A stretch of DNA of 64,000 bases. Origin: Flavobacterium turcicum. Lineage in GTDB: Bacteria; Bacteroidota; Bacteroidia; Flavobacteriales; Flavobacteriaceae. Location of the stretch: the NCBI RefSeq assembly GCF_011365745.1, contig NZ_JAAOBY010000003.1, forward strand, positions 269,594 through 333,593, read 5' to 3'. The position numbers were made by a program, and so were the translations under genes. The notes below the pieces were generated by a model. That model was not told the DNA's origin, ran no database searches, and saw only the letters and a program-made list of their open reading frames with translations. Shown one piece after another: positions 1 through 9,115 of the stretch. Every line of letters begins with the position of its first letter. Positions within the stretch are counted from its first letter, which is position 1.

Positions 1-780
1 ACTTTCGTACAAGTCCATTGCAATTAATTGCCCTTTGTTTTCCATCAAGGAGGCAATGTGTAATGTTTTTCCGCCGGCACCAGCACAAGTATCAACAACA
101 CGCATTCCTGGCTTCACATCTAAAAAGGCGGCAACAAGTTGCGAATTGGCATCTTGAACCTCAAATAAACCTTGCTTGAAAGCATCTGTTAAAAACACAT
201 TTGCTCTCTCTTTTAAAACTAAAGCATCAGGTTGTGCCTTTAAGGTTTCAGTTTCAATGTTCAAGTCCATCAAAATAGCACGTAATGCTTCACGAGTAGT
301 TTTTAGTGTGTTTACACGTAAAATAACACGAGCAGGTTGGTTTTGTGCTGCAATTTCAGTAGCCCAAACTTTTTCACCAAGTTCTTTTACGCCCAATTCG
401 TCCATCCAATCTGGAATAGATTCTTTAATTGCACGAACTTTTGATAATTCATCAAAACGACCTTTAATTTTTCTTTCTGGTGTTCCTTCTAATTGACGCC
501 AATCAGGAATAGGATAACCTCTTAAAACTGCCCATACAGAGAACATTCTCCATAAGTTGTCTCTGTCAAAAGGCTCTTTAACCTCTGCGATTTCAGAGTA
601 TAATCGTTTCCAACGAACGATTTCGTATATTGTTTCGGCGACAAACTTTCTGTCTGAACTGCCCCATCTTTTGTCTTTTTTAAGGGATCGGGCTACTACT
701 TTATCAGCATATTCGCCTTCGTTAAAAATAGCATTTAAGGCGTCTATTGTAGTGTAAACTAAATTTCTGTGTAATCTCAT
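1..780 (-). CDS. RsmB/NOP-family rRNA cytosine-C5 methyltransferase, C-terminus outside window
   Basis: The first 260 codons of this minus-strand gene are present, starting with the ATG at 778-780 and running off the left edge. The visible part holds an N-terminal NusB/RsmB-like helical domain followed by the start of a Rossmann methyltransferase: VVDTCAGAGGKTLHIA is the SAM-binding motif I of the RsmB/NOP2 m5C methyltransferases. The family methylates cytosine in rRNA from SAM, using a catalytic cysteine that lies further on, outside the window. Family assignment is firm. Which rRNA position is modified cannot be decided from this part. Confidence 0.88.
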   Translation of the reverse strand, partial: MRLHRNLVYTTIDALNAIFNEGEYADKVVARSLKKDKRWGSSDRKFVAETIYEIVRWKRLYSEIAEVKEPFDRDNLWRMFSVWAVLRGYPIPDWRQLEGTPERKIKGRFDELSKVRAIKESIPDWMDELGVKELGEKVWATEIAAQNQPARVILRVNTLKTTREALRAILMDLNIETETLKAQPDALVLKERANVFLTDAFKQGLFEVQDANSQLVAAFLDVKPGMRVVDTCAGAGGKTLHIASLMENKGQLIAMDLYES

Positions 781-919
781 TTTAAATAATTGAGGTGCAA
801 AGGTACTATTTATTGACTTTAATGTATTGTTTTTAAATACCGATTATTGTATTTTAATTTTTATCCAAAAAAAAACACCGTATAAATACAATGTTTTTTA
901 ATAGATAAGTGAGAAAAAA

Positions 920-2881
920 TTATTTCACTCGCGTTAATCCTATGTTTTCAGGTGCATGTAACACCATTGGAAATTTTTCTATTTTAACAGAACTACTATC
1001 TAATCCAAAGGCTCTTTCTTCTGATAGACTAAGTTTTTTTATAAAGAAGTAAGAGTTCATTACTATTTTTTCGTGCCATCTTAAATCGCTGTCATTAGAC
1101 AGGAATTTTTCAGATAATACAAATTTGAAATCCCCTATAATGTTGTTTTTATTCAATGATTCATAACGACTTGTAATATCTACTTCACCTTTTTTAACCA
1201 TGTCGCGAATCACTTCTCTAAACATCAAATTAATTTTCGTAGGTTCTCTAAAACCTAAATTAAAGTCGACGCGGTACAAATCATCTTTTACAATTTCGGT
1301 AACTTTATATTCTGTTTTGTAAGGTTCCGTTAAAATGTTCACATGAACAAACCAATAGATATCGGCTCTCTTAGGTCTTTTTTGTAAGATAGAGTACATT
1401 ACTTTTTCTTCAATTTCATCAACTCTTCCGGCGTTAGTCATATAAACCAAATGGGTAGCGTATTTTGGAATAGAAAGGTCAGCGCTTAGCTCAACAAGTA
1501 CTTTTTTGTAATCTTCAATCTTAACGATTTTTGTGTAGCTCTTATTGATTTTTTTAGCCACATACCAAATAGTCATTACAGAAATGAGTGCAATTGCAAT
1601 GAATAATGTTACGTAACCACCTTCGGCAAATTTTGTGATGTTTGCTGCTAAGAAACTAAATTCAATCATCAAGTAAACAGTAATTAGCGGTACGATAAAG
1701 TACAAGGGCACACGTTTCATTATCAAGTAATAATTTAGCAAAATTGTAGTCATGATCATACACAAAATAATTGCCAAACCATAGGCATGTTCCATGTTGC
1801 TAGATTCTTCAAAATGCAAAACGATGCCAACGCAACCAATAAATAGCAACCAATTAATCGATGGTATATATAATTGTCCTTTTAATTCTGTTGGATATTT
1901 GATTTTTACTTTAGGCCAGAAATTTAGCCTCATAGCTTCATTTATCAATGTAAATGAGCCACTTATTAATGCTTGAGATGCAATTACAGCAGCAAGTGTA
2001 GCTACTACAATTCCTATGGGTTGAAACCAATCTGGCATAATGAGGTAAAACGGATTTCCATTTTTTCCACCAATACTTTGAAGAGTTGCACCTTCATGTT
2101 GCATTAGATATGCTCCTTGTCCGAAATAGTTTAGGACTAAAGCAATTTTTACGAAAATCCAACTGATACGGATGTTTTTTCGTCCACAATGTCCCATATC
2201 AGAATATAATGCTTCGGCACCAGTTGTACATAAAAATACGAATCCAAGAACAAAAAATCCTTCAGGATGAATGCTCAGTAAATGGTAAGCATAGTATGGG
2301 TTTATTGCGTTTAAAACACTAGTGTTTAGCATTATTTGAGATACTCCTAAGGTAGCAAGCATTGCAAACCATACGAACATCATTGGTGCAAAAAACTTCC
2401 CAACAAGTTTTGTTCCGAATTGCTGAATTGCAAATAGTACAAACAAAATACTGATCACGATTGGAATCGTGTTTATTTCCGGATAATACGTTCTGATTCC
2501 TTCAACTGCTGAAGACACCGAGATTGGTGGTGTAATGATTCCGTCAGCGAGTAAGGCGCTACCTCCGATAATTGCGGGAACAATTAACCATTTGATTTTA
2601 GTTTTTTTGACCAAAGCATAAAGAGCAAATATTCCGCCTTCTCCATGATTGTCTGCACTTAAAGTGATAATTACATATTTGATCGTAGTTTGTAAAGTTA
2701 ACGTCCAAAATACGCAAGAGATACCTCCTAAAACAATATCTGCGTTGATGAGATGTGTGCCTAATATGGCTTTCATTACATACAAAGGGGATGTGCCAAT
2801 ATCTCCGTAAATGATTCCTAATGAAATTAATAATCCACCTAATGTCCATTTACTATGGAGGTCTTTGTGTGAAGTGCTCAT
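920..2881 (-). CDS. kup: Kup-type potassium uptake transporter
   Basis: A 653-residue integral membrane protein. The N-terminal IIYGDIGTSPLYV is the signature of KUP/HAK/KT potassium-proton symporters. About twelve hydrophobic segments cover residues 15-430, followed by a hydrophilic cytoplasmic domain of roughly 200 residues, which is the normal family layout and length. It imports K+ at the inner membrane, driven by the proton gradient. It starts at the ATG at 2879-2881 and appears monocistronic: the upstream gene ends 110 bp away behind a strong terminator hairpin (2943-2975). Residues around the K+ path (GDIGTSPLY) are intact. Confidence 0.95.
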   Translation of the reverse strand: MSTSHKDLHSKWTLGGLLISLGIIYGDIGTSPLYVMKAILGTHLINADIVLGGISCVFWTLTLQTTIKYVIITLSADNHGEGGIFALYALVKKTKIKWLIVPAIIGGSALLADGIITPPISVSSAVEGIRTYYPEINTIPIVISILFVLFAIQQFGTKLVGKFFAPMMFVWFAMLATLGVSQIMLNTSVLNAINPYYAYHLLSIHPEGFFVLGFVFLCTTGAEALYSDMGHCGRKNIRISWIFVKIALVLNYFGQGAYLMQHEGATLQSIGGKNGNPFYLIMPDWFQPIGIVVATLAAVIASQALISGSFTLINEAMRLNFWPKVKIKYPTELKGQLYIPSINWLLFIGCVGIVLHFEESSNMEHAYGLAIILCMIMTTILLNYYLIMKRVPLYFIVPLITVYLMIEFSFLAANITKFAEGGYVTLFIAIALISVMTIWYVAKKINKSYTKIVKIEDYKKVLVELSADLSIPKYATHLVYMTNAGRVDEIEEKVMYSILQKRPKRADIYWFVHVNILTEPYKTEYKVTEIVKDDLYRVDFNLGFREPTKINLMFREVIRDMVKKGEVDITSRYESLNKNNIIGDFKFVLSEKFLSNDSDLRWHEKIVMNSYFFIKKLSLSEERAFGLDSSSVKIEKFPMVLHAPENIGLTRVK

Positions 2882-2942
2882 GAAAAATATTTATAAAAGT
2901 GCTCAAATTTACACTTTTTAAATAAATTAAGAACTCTTTAAG

Positions 2943-2975
2943 AAAAAAAACACGGCTGGAAGGCCGTGTTTTTAA
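2943..2975 (-). terminator. Rho-independent terminator of the 2992-4287 gene
   Basis: Stem AAACACGGC / GCCGTGTTT (2948-2956 with 2963-2971), six-base loop, and a run of eight A on the plus strand that reads as a U tract on the minus strand. It sits 20 bp after the stop codon of the upstream minus-strand gene. T residues on the other side make it potentially bidirectional. Confidence 0.85.
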
Positions 2976-2991
2976 CAATTTGGTAGTTTTA

Positions 2992-4287
2992 CTAAGATCT
3001 TCTGTTCTCGCCTCTCCCTGAATTACTTCTTTGGTTTTCTGTTCGTTGCGGTACGTTAGCTCTGCCATTTTCGCGCGGTGCAGGAGTTGCATTTGTGCTT
3101 CTGCTAGAAGAACTGTTTTCTACTCTGTTTTGTGAAAATGTTCTATTTTGACCTCTTTCTCCTATTGAATTACGTTCATCGCGATTAGGACTGGAACTGC
3201 GATTTTCGATTCTTCCTGATCTAGGGATGCCTGCGCGGCTATCAACTGATGAACTTCCATTTTCTTGTCCTCTCGATGGGAAACTACGATTACTTGTCAT
3301 GTTCCTTGTTTCGTAGGAGTTTCGGGTACCTCTATTTGGTACATCAACTCTTGAGGTACGACCAACCTCATCTGTAGTTCTGTTTGATCGATTAGAGTAC
3401 GAGCCATTTGCTGTTGACCTATCGTTTGAAGATCCTCTAGGTGTAGCAATTCGGTCTATTCCTTGTGTGTTGCGACTTGCATTCGTATTGTATCGATTCT
3501 CTGTACTTGTTCGTCGGTTTGCATAGGATACATTACCTCGTGAAGACCTTTGTCTATCTAATTCATAGCGGTTGGTAACCGTTGCGTTTCGGTGCGAAAA
3601 AGAATAATGTGGGTGTTGTCTTTCATAACCATTAGATCGTCTCGAATTATATAAAACTATTGCTTGGTTGCTGCGTCTATAATTGACATAGTTGTAGTTA
3701 TTGTTGAAATTTAAGCTGATATTGATGTTATTTCTATATCTAAAAACTGGAAATGGATTCCATGCTCTGTAGTAACTTGGGTAATAACCCCAGTTCCAAG
3801 TTGAACAGTAAGGTCTATAAGATGGTCTCCAAAAAGAGGCATATAAAACGGGTGTACTGTAATATACCGGCTCATAAATGTAATTGGCTCCATACAAATA
3901 AGTATCTCCAACCACTTGTACATGTACCTTATTGTATTGATCTTTTTCAACATCAATTGTGGCAACGTCTTGGTATACATCGCGATCTAAAACTGCTTGT
4001 ACAATAATAAGATGTGTTCTGTTTTCTACAGTTTCGATTACGCGCAGGTAATCAACTTCTTGGTCATCGTTCAAGTCAAGATTTGAAATTTGTGCATCAG
4101 GATCGTTAAGGCGTCGTTCAAAATCTTGTAAGTCGCGCGCTTCTCCAAAAATAGAAGCTACCGCTCGTAGATCTAGATTATCACTGATTTCCGAACTTGT
4201 TGCTTGCACAGAAGATCGATTTTGCGCTTGCAATTGAATACTGAAAACAGGAATCAGTAGGGCAAGTAAAAGTACTTTCGTTTTCAT
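2992..4287 (-). CDS. Secreted Arg/Ser/Asn-rich protein of unknown function
   Basis: A 431-residue protein with a clear signal peptide (MKTKVLLLALLIPVFSIQLQAQ). Residues about 35-130 form a compact conserved-looking domain. Residues 130-175 are rich in Tyr, Trp and Pro. From about residue 200 to the end the sequence is low-complexity, dominated by Arg, Ser, Asn and Gly (repeats such as NRSSS and GENRRS). The basic tail suggests binding to something anionic such as nucleic acid or polysaccharide, but this is only inference. I do not recognise a characterised family. It starts at the ATG at 4285-4287 and stands alone, with a terminator directly downstream. Confidence 0.75.
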   Translation of the reverse strand: MKTKVLLLALLIPVFSIQLQAQNRSSVQATSSEISDNLDLRAVASIFGEARDLQDFERRLNDPDAQISNLDLNDDQEVDYLRVIETVENRTHLIIVQAVLDRDVYQDVATIDVEKDQYNKVHVQVVGDTYLYGANYIYEPVYYSTPVLYASFWRPSYRPYCSTWNWGYYPSYYRAWNPFPVFRYRNNINISLNFNNNYNYVNYRRSNQAIVLYNSRRSNGYERQHPHYSFSHRNATVTNRYELDRQRSSRGNVSYANRRTSTENRYNTNASRNTQGIDRIATPRGSSNDRSTANGSYSNRSNRTTDEVGRTSRVDVPNRGTRNSYETRNMTSNRSFPSRGQENGSSSVDSRAGIPRSGRIENRSSSPNRDERNSIGERGQNRTFSQNRVENSSSSRSTNATPAPRENGRANVPQRTENQRSNSGRGENRRS

Positions 4288-4400
4288 TTTGTATCATTTT
4301 AGGTTTTTCTTTTTTTGAAGAACCAATTACTGTGCCAATATATTTTATTAGGTTTGCTGCTCTCTTTTAAAATTGTATTTTAGCCTTAAAATAAAAATCT

Positions 4401-5456
4401 ATGATGATAAATAAACTATTGATTTTGTTGCTTTTGACAAGTTGTTTAGCTTGTAATATAAGTAAAAATACTGTATTGAAAAATACTTTTAGTTCGGTAA
4501 AAATTGATACTCTTTTTAAAGATAAAATTAGTATTCGTGCTATTGAAATTGATGGTGATGTAGTCTGGTACGCTGCAGATAAAGGTCGTTTTGGCTCATT
4601 TGATCTCAATAAAAATGAGCGTAAAGAGCAATTAATTGCTAACGGTAAAGCTCCACTAGAATTTAGAAGTATCGCTCAAAATAAAAAGTCTGTGTTTATT
4701 GTAAATGTGGGTAATCCTGCATTTTTATATAAAATTCCAAAAAAATCACTTGTACCTAAACTAGTTTATCAAGAAAGTAATGAAAAAGTTTTTTTCGACA
4801 GCATGCGTTTTTGGGATGCCAACGAGGGTATTGCAATGGGGGATCCTGTAGCTGATTGTTTAAATATTATTATAACCAGAGACGGAGGTGCTACTTGGTC
4901 TAAAATTCCAGCCTCTGTTTTACCCACTATCAAACAAGGCGAGGCAGCTTTTGCTGCAAGCAATACAAATATAATTGTTAAAGGGAATGATACTTAGATT
5001 GTTTCAGGTGGAACACAATCGAGAGTGTTTTATTCTGGTGATCGCGGACGAAGTTGGACTGTTTACAAAACACCAATTGTACAAGGACGTGCTATGACTG
5101 GAATTTTTACTGCTGATTTTTACAACAGTAAAATCGGGTTTATCTCGGGTGGAGACTATGAAAATAGAAATCAAAATTTTGGTAATAAAGCAATAACACT
5201 AGACGGAGGGAAAACTTGGAATTTGGTTGCCGAGAATCAAGGGTTTGGCTATGCTTCTTGTGTACAATTTGTGCCGGGAGGTGCTGGTAAAGAATTGGTT
5301 TCAGTAGGTTTTTCTGGTTTGTATTATTCCAGTGACTCAGGCCAAAGTTGGAAATTACTTTTTTCAGATCCAACTTTAAATACTATTCGATTCATAAGTA
5401 GAACGACCGCTATTGCCGCTGGTCAACAAAAAATGATTCGAATTCAGTTCCAGTAA
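4401..5456 (+). pseudogene. Asp-box/YCF48-like lipoprotein gene interrupted by an in-frame TAG
   Basis: One reading frame of 351 codons from the ATG at 4401 to 5456, interrupted by a single TAG at 4995-4997. Both parts are in the same frame and together make one protein: a lipoprotein signal peptide (lipobox LAC, Cys18) followed by at least four Asp-box (BNR) motifs, TRDGGATW, SGDRGRSW, LDGGKTW and SSDSGQSW. These mark a beta-propeller of the sortilin/YCF48 type, in Bacteroidota often labelled oxidoreductase. The context (NDT-stop-IVSGG) suggests a TGG Trp codon mutated to TAG. The two halves could otherwise be read as separate genes, but a GTG start at 5025 would lack signal and half a propeller. 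It may be a recent pseudogene or a sequence error. Confidence 0.8.
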
Positions 5457-5460
5457 AAAA

Positions 5461-5497
5461 AAACACACCCTAGTTTTAAAATTAGGGTGTGTTTTTT
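5461..5497. terminator. Bidirectional terminator between convergent genes
   Basis: Twelve-bp stem AAACACACCCTA / TAGGGTGTGTTT (5461-5472 with 5483-5494), followed by further T residues and preceded by A residues. It lies between the Asp-box gene and the convergent gene ending at 5516. Confidence 0.88.
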
Positions 5498-5515
5498 GAA
5501 TTAATAATGAAAATT

Positions 5516-5974
5516 TTACTTTCGAGATCCGTTGTTGCGGTATTGCTGTAATAGCTTTCGGTTAAAATCTTCCTCGGCCTTTTTTAATTTTACAATTTTT
5601 ATAGCAGGTAAAATGGTTCGAACATTTTGCATGAATTTTTTACGAACTAAAAAAAGTTCTTCTTCTGTATCATCAATTTGTGCCAAAAAAATGTTAGCTT
5701 CTTTCTCAGTAATTTTATCCAAAGATCCGTCATTCATTCTTCGAACATAACTTTTCATCTTTTGATGTCTTAGTTCAAATTGTTTATCGTCGTAAGCATT
5801 GTAAACTGGCCAAAAGCGGGCTGCTTCACTACTTGAAAAATTAAGTTCAGTAGTAAAAAATGCAACTTTTAAAGCTTTTATTTGCTCTCTTTTTTCTTTC
5901 ATGCTTTCGCCTTGCCCGTAAAACTGGAGCGAAATCATTAAAAAGAGTAGTGGGAATAATTGTTTTAATTTCAT
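5516..5974 (-). CDS. Periplasmic CpxP/Spy-like sensor protein
   Basis: About 152 residues from the preferred ATG at 5972-5974; an in-frame ATG at 5998 would place extra residues before the signal peptide. A signal peptide (MKLKQLFPLLFLMISLQFYGQ) precedes a mostly helical, charged domain with FWPVYNAYDDKQFELR and repeated EEL/KK segments. This resembles the LTXXQ/CpxP-type helical hairpin proteins that often accompany sigma/anti-sigma pairs in flavobacteria. It lies downstream of the sigma factor and anti-sigma-like genes in the same orientation, 43 bp after the latter, and is probably part of the same envelope stress operon. The functional role is inferred from context. Confidence 0.7.
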   Translation of the reverse strand: MKLKQLFPLLFLMISLQFYGQGESMKEKREQIKALKVAFFTTELNFSSSEAARFWPVYNAYDDKQFELRHQKMKSYVRRMNDGSLDKITEKEANIFLAQIDDTEEELFLVRKKFMQNVRTILPAIKIVKLKKAEEDFNRKLLQQYRNNGSRK

Positions 5975-6016
5975 TGTAATTAATTTTAATTGTAACAAAT
6001 TTGGAGGTGGTGTGCT

Positions 6017-6430
6017 TTACTCCAAGATTAAATTTTCTAGATTGGCATTTGTAGAAAAGTGTTCTTCAATACTTTCGTCCTCTAAAACTATCGATGTGTT
6101 GATTTTTTCTAAATCCTCAGCGTCTAAATTATTCAGTAAATCATATTGGTTTACAGAAGATTGGTACGTAATATAGTTTTCTAAAGCAACAGGATCTATT
6201 TTTGCAGCCATTGGATCCGAAGTATAAAAAACAGGAATCATTAACGCCATCACTAAAACTGCTGCAATCATCATTAAAACTTTTTTTCTTTTTGAGAATA
6301 ATGAAATTACTTTAGTTTCTTCGGGTGGTAATTGAGCCAATAATTTACTTGAAAAAGTATCAAAATAAGCATCTGGTACTTTAAATCCAGCATCAATTTT
6401 CGGTTCGTTATCTAGTTTAAATGTCTTCAT
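6017..6430 (-). CDS. Single-pass membrane protein, likely anti-sigma factor
   Basis: 137 residues: an N-terminal cytoplasmic part of about 48 residues, one transmembrane segment (VLMMIAAVLVMALMIPVFY, roughly residues 50-68), then an acidic periplasmic tail. There is no zinc-binding HxxxCxxC motif. It begins 33 bp after the ECF sigma factor gene on the same strand, the usual place for an anti-sigma factor that holds the sigma factor at the membrane. The sequence itself is not diagnostic; the assignment rests on topology and position. Confidence 0.65.
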   Translation of the reverse strand: MKTFKLDNEPKIDAGFKVPDAYFDTFSSKLLAQLPPEETKVISLFSKRKKVLMMIAAVLVMALMIPVFYTSDPMAAKIDPVALENYITYQSSVNQYDLLNNLDAEDLEKINTSIVLEDESIEEHFSTNANLENLILE

Positions 6431-6462
6431 AATGAGTTTAGACCGTTTAATTTATAAAAGGT

Positions 6463-7005
6463 TTAATTGTTGGCCACAAAAGCCTCTATTTTTTTTACAG
6501 CTAAATGGTAGGAAGCTTTTAAACCTCCAACCGATGTTCCGAGTATTTCAGATATTTCTTCGTATTTCAGTTCTTCAAAATATTTCATTTTAAAAACTAA
6601 TTGTTGTTTTTCGGGCAACTGCGCGATTGCTTTTTGTAGCTTTAATTGCATCTCGTTACCATCAAAAAAAACATCTGCTTCGAGATTTTCAATAGTTTTG
6701 TTTTGTAATGCCTCAGATGTTATGTGATTTGCTTTTGCCTTTTGTTTCAAAAAAGTTAATGCCTCGTTTGTAGCTATACGATACATCCATGAAAAAAGTT
6801 TGCTTTCGCCTTTAAAGTTTTTTAGATGCTGAAATATTTTTATGAAACAATTTTGCAATACATCATCAGCATCATCATGATTTAAAACTATCAATCTGAT
6901 GTGATTGTATAAAGGTCTTTGATACTCCGAAAGCAGACGCTGAAACGCAATATTTTGCGTTTTAGGGTTAAGCAATTGGTTTATAAATTCCTGTTCTTCT
7001 TGCAA
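6463..7005 (-). CDS. ECF-type RNA polymerase sigma factor
   Basis: 180 residues with the two-domain layout of ECF sigma factors. Sigma2 (about residues 24-92) contains the core-binding and -10 recognition helices (DDADDVLQNCFIKIFQHL, WMYRIATNEAL). Sigma4 (about 125-175) contains the helix-turn-helix LKYEEISEILGTSVGGLKASY. It should direct RNA polymerase to a small stress regulon. The following genes encode a single-pass membrane protein and a periplasmic helical protein, a classic sigma/anti-sigma/sensor order. The SRPBCC gene ends 43 bp upstream, so all four could be co-transcribed. Confidence 0.9.
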   Translation of the reverse strand: MQEEQEFINQLLNPKTQNIAFQRLLSEYQRPLYNHIRLIVLNHDDADDVLQNCFIKIFQHLKNFKGESKLFSWMYRIATNEALTFLKQKAKANHITSEALQNKTIENLEADVFFDGNEMQLKLQKAIAQLPEKQQLVFKMKYFEELKYEEISEILGTSVGGLKASYHLAVKKIEAFVANN

Positions 7006-7048
7006 AATGGTTTCTTTAATTTTAAAGTGCTTCCTAATTAAAAGTTAT

Positions 7049-8176
7049 CTAGAATTCAGATAAGTCTTGTTCTTTTACAGCTTTTGGTTGAACTGATTTT
7101 GGAGTTGTTGTTGCTGAAGTTTCCTGTTCAATTGGATTGGTAGTCGGAATTTCAACAACTTTAGGCATCATTGGAATGTAAATTTCAGTTTCCCATTTGG
7201 ATGGGTTTTTAATTTCAAATCGACTTTTATTCAATACTTCAAGCTTTAAAAATTGGTTTCCTACAGCGATTTTGTTAGTGTTGATGTAATTTTTAGATTT
7301 TAAATAAGCCTTATTTAAGTGTACATAATCACCCAGTAAAGTAGTTTTTACTGCATCAAAAGTTTCTAATTTATCAACTAAAATATCACTTCCCATGCTT
7401 GTAGCGATCTGATATTTGATGGGAACGCAAAAAGAAATTTTTGCCACATCTCTTGAGCTGTCGTAGGCATGAAATATTAAAAATGGCTTTCCGTTTAATT
7501 CAATATTGTTTTGCTTACAAAACGTATTTAGTTTGTAAATAATGATACGAGCGTTTTTATAAATCTGAGCAGTTTTTGTAGATATAGTATGCTTTAGATA
7601 AAAAGTTCCTGCTTTTTTCACTATTCCGTTTGAGGTTGCGGCAAACGTTTTTAACTCGTAGTTCAAGGTTTTGTTTAAGTTTGCCAAGCTTTTTTCGTAT
7701 AAACTTCCTATCAGTTTTTCGGCACCGCCATTAAAAGTGGCATAAATTTTCATCGAGAAGCTCATTTTTCCTTGAGATTTCCACGTAACTTTAGTTCCTC
7801 CTAAAGTGTCTTTAAATTTTATCGTTACATCAGTTTCAGTACCATCATAGTCCATTTTTTGTGCAATACTATCATTTTCCTTTGTAGTTACATTGCGTAT
7901 GCTTCCGGCTTTACTGCTGTTGCTCCAACTGTACGACGCACCAGGTCCGGCACTTGTAGGTGAGTATGAAAATGTTGTTTCGGGTTGATCAATAGTCCAA
8001 GAGGTAAAATCTTCCCAGTTTTTTAAATCGTTGATATAATTAAAAACAGTATTTCTTGGAGTTGGAATTACCTGACTTCTTTCGACAACAAAATTTCCCT
8101 TTTGTGTAGCTACAAAAACTGTTGCTGCAACAAAACTGAGTAGCAATAAAAGAAACAAGTATTTTAAAATTCTCAT
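7049..8176 (-). CDS. SRPBCC (polyketide cyclase-like) membrane-anchored protein
   Basis: 375 residues. An N-terminal hydrophobic anchor (ILKYLFLLLLLSFVAATVFVA) is followed by an SRPBCC/START-like domain (about 30-175; FVVERSQVIPTPRNTVFNYI is the typical first strand and helix). A second, GyrI-like region (about 190-345) is followed by a Pro/Thr-rich tail. SRPBCC folds bind hydrophobic ligands; the ligand here is unknown. It starts at the ATG at 8174-8176. It is placed just upstream of the sigma factor gene and may share its transcript. Confidence 0.8.
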   Translation of the reverse strand: MRILKYLFLLLLLSFVAATVFVATQKGNFVVERSQVIPTPRNTVFNYINDLKNWEDFTSWTIDQPETTFSYSPTSAGPGASYSWSNSSKAGSIRNVTTKENDSIAQKMDYDGTETDVTIKFKDTLGGTKVTWKSQGKMSFSMKIYATFNGGAEKLIGSLYEKSLANLNKTLNYELKTFAATSNGIVKKAGTFYLKHTISTKTAQIYKNARIIIYKLNTFCKQNNIELNGKPFLIFHAYDSSRDVAKISFCVPIKYQIATSMGSDILVDKLETFDAVKTTLLGDYVHLNKAYLKSKNYINTNKIAVGNQFLKLEVLNKSRFEIKNPSKWETEIYIPMMPKVVEIPTTNPIEQETSATTTPKSVQPKAVKEQDLSEF

Positions 8177-8372
8177 AGTAATACGGGTTTAATTGGCTTA
8201 AGTTCAAATAATATTTTAATTGCTTTTTGGTTGAGATTTTTATGAATTGGTAAACAATTATTGTCAATGTTTTGTGTTTTCTTTAAACAAAATACTTAAC
8301 TGCACGTTCTGTAGTATGCAATACTCCACAAAAATGCCCACAATATAGTAGACATTTTTTGTATATGTTTAA

Positions 8373-8561
8373 TTATCTTTTAAAAAATACTTTAATTATA
8401 AACAAAATGGCAATAAATGCAAGAAAACCAATGAGTATTTTATAGTTTCCTTTATAAAACTGCTTGTGAATATTGATGTCTTTGCGATAGGAGTAGACCG
8501 CTGCAATAATAAATGATATAAAAAATAAGACCGCAAATACGAGTTGACCTTTACTGAACAT
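8373..8561 (-). CDS. Small two-helix membrane protein
   Basis: 62 residues with two predicted membrane helices (residues about 7-23 and 42-58) joined by a short charged loop (SYRKDINIHKQFYKGNYK). It is compact, has a clean start at 8559-8561 and sits alone between divergent genes. I recognise this only as a conserved-type small membrane protein of flavobacteria; no function can be given. Confidence 0.65.
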   Translation of the reverse strand: MFSKGQLVFAVLFFISFIIAAVYSYRKDINIHKQFYKGNYKILIGFLAFIAILFIIKVFFKR

Positions 8562-8642
8562 AGTTAATTTTATTTTTGGTAAATTTAGGTAATAGTTTAG
8601 AAATAGTTACTAATTTGCTCTTGCAATTAACAAATTTTAAGG

Positions 8643-9032
8643 ATGAAAAAACAAATTGATGCAGTAAAAGAATTTCATACTGCTTATAGACTTGGTTACA
8701 GTGATACGCCTGTTGCGGTTCTGGCAAACAAAAAACAAGAACTTCGGTTTGAGCTTATGAAGGAAGAAAACGAAGAGTATCTTCAGGCGGCAAAAAATGG
8801 TGACTTAGTTGAGATTGCTGATGCTTTAGGTGATATGCTTTACATTTTATGTGGAACCATTATTGAGCATGGTTTACAGGATAAAATAGAAGCTGTTTTT
8901 GATGAAATCCAGCGAAGTAACATGAGTAAACTTGATGAAAATGGACAGCCAATTTATCGTGAAGATGGTAAAGTTTTAAAGGGCCCAAACTATTTTAAGC
9001 CTGATTTTTCATTGATTTTTGGTAATAAATAG
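8643..9032 (+). CDS. MazG-like nucleoside triphosphate pyrophosphohydrolase
   Basis: 129 residues, all-alpha NTP pyrophosphohydrolase family. The metal-binding motif EENEEYLQAA (Glu41-45) with EIADALGD (Glu57, Asp60) matches the ExxE-ExxD arrangement of MazG/PRA-PH enzymes, which hydrolyse (d)NTPs or phosphoribosyl-ATP to monophosphates and pyrophosphate. Outside a his operon a house-cleaning role on non-canonical nucleotides is more likely than histidine synthesis. The C-terminus (KGPNYFKPDF) is typical of this subgroup. Monocistronic, with a strong terminator following. Confidence 0.85.
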   Translation: MKKQIDAVKEFHTAYRLGYSDTPVAVLANKKQELRFELMKEENEEYLQAAKNGDLVEIADALGDMLYILCGTIIEHGLQDKIEAVFDEIQRSNMSKLDENGQPIYREDGKVLKGPNYFKPDFSLIFGNK

Positions 9033-9055
9033 AGAATATCTTAGATGGGTTTTAT

Positions 9056-9092
9056 AAAAAAAGCGATTTTCACGGAGAAAATCGCTTTTTTT
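9056..9092. terminator. Bidirectional terminator
   Basis: Fifteen-bp stem AAAAAAAGCGATTTT / AAAATCGCTTTTTTT (9056-9070 with 9078-9092), with T tracts on both strands, between the convergent MazG-like and ilvE genes. Confidence 0.9.
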
Positions 9093-9115
9093 AATGTCCT
9101 AATTTGGAAGTATAA

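Noticed and set aside
3711..4007. Frames on both strands inside the secreted Arg/Ser-rich protein gene
   Set aside because: Shadows of the signal-peptide-bearing 431-residue gene.
5025..5456. Independent gene starting with GTG at 5025
   Set aside because: It is in the same frame as the upstream half and lacks a signal peptide. The Asp-box repeats continue across the TAG, so this is one interrupted gene.
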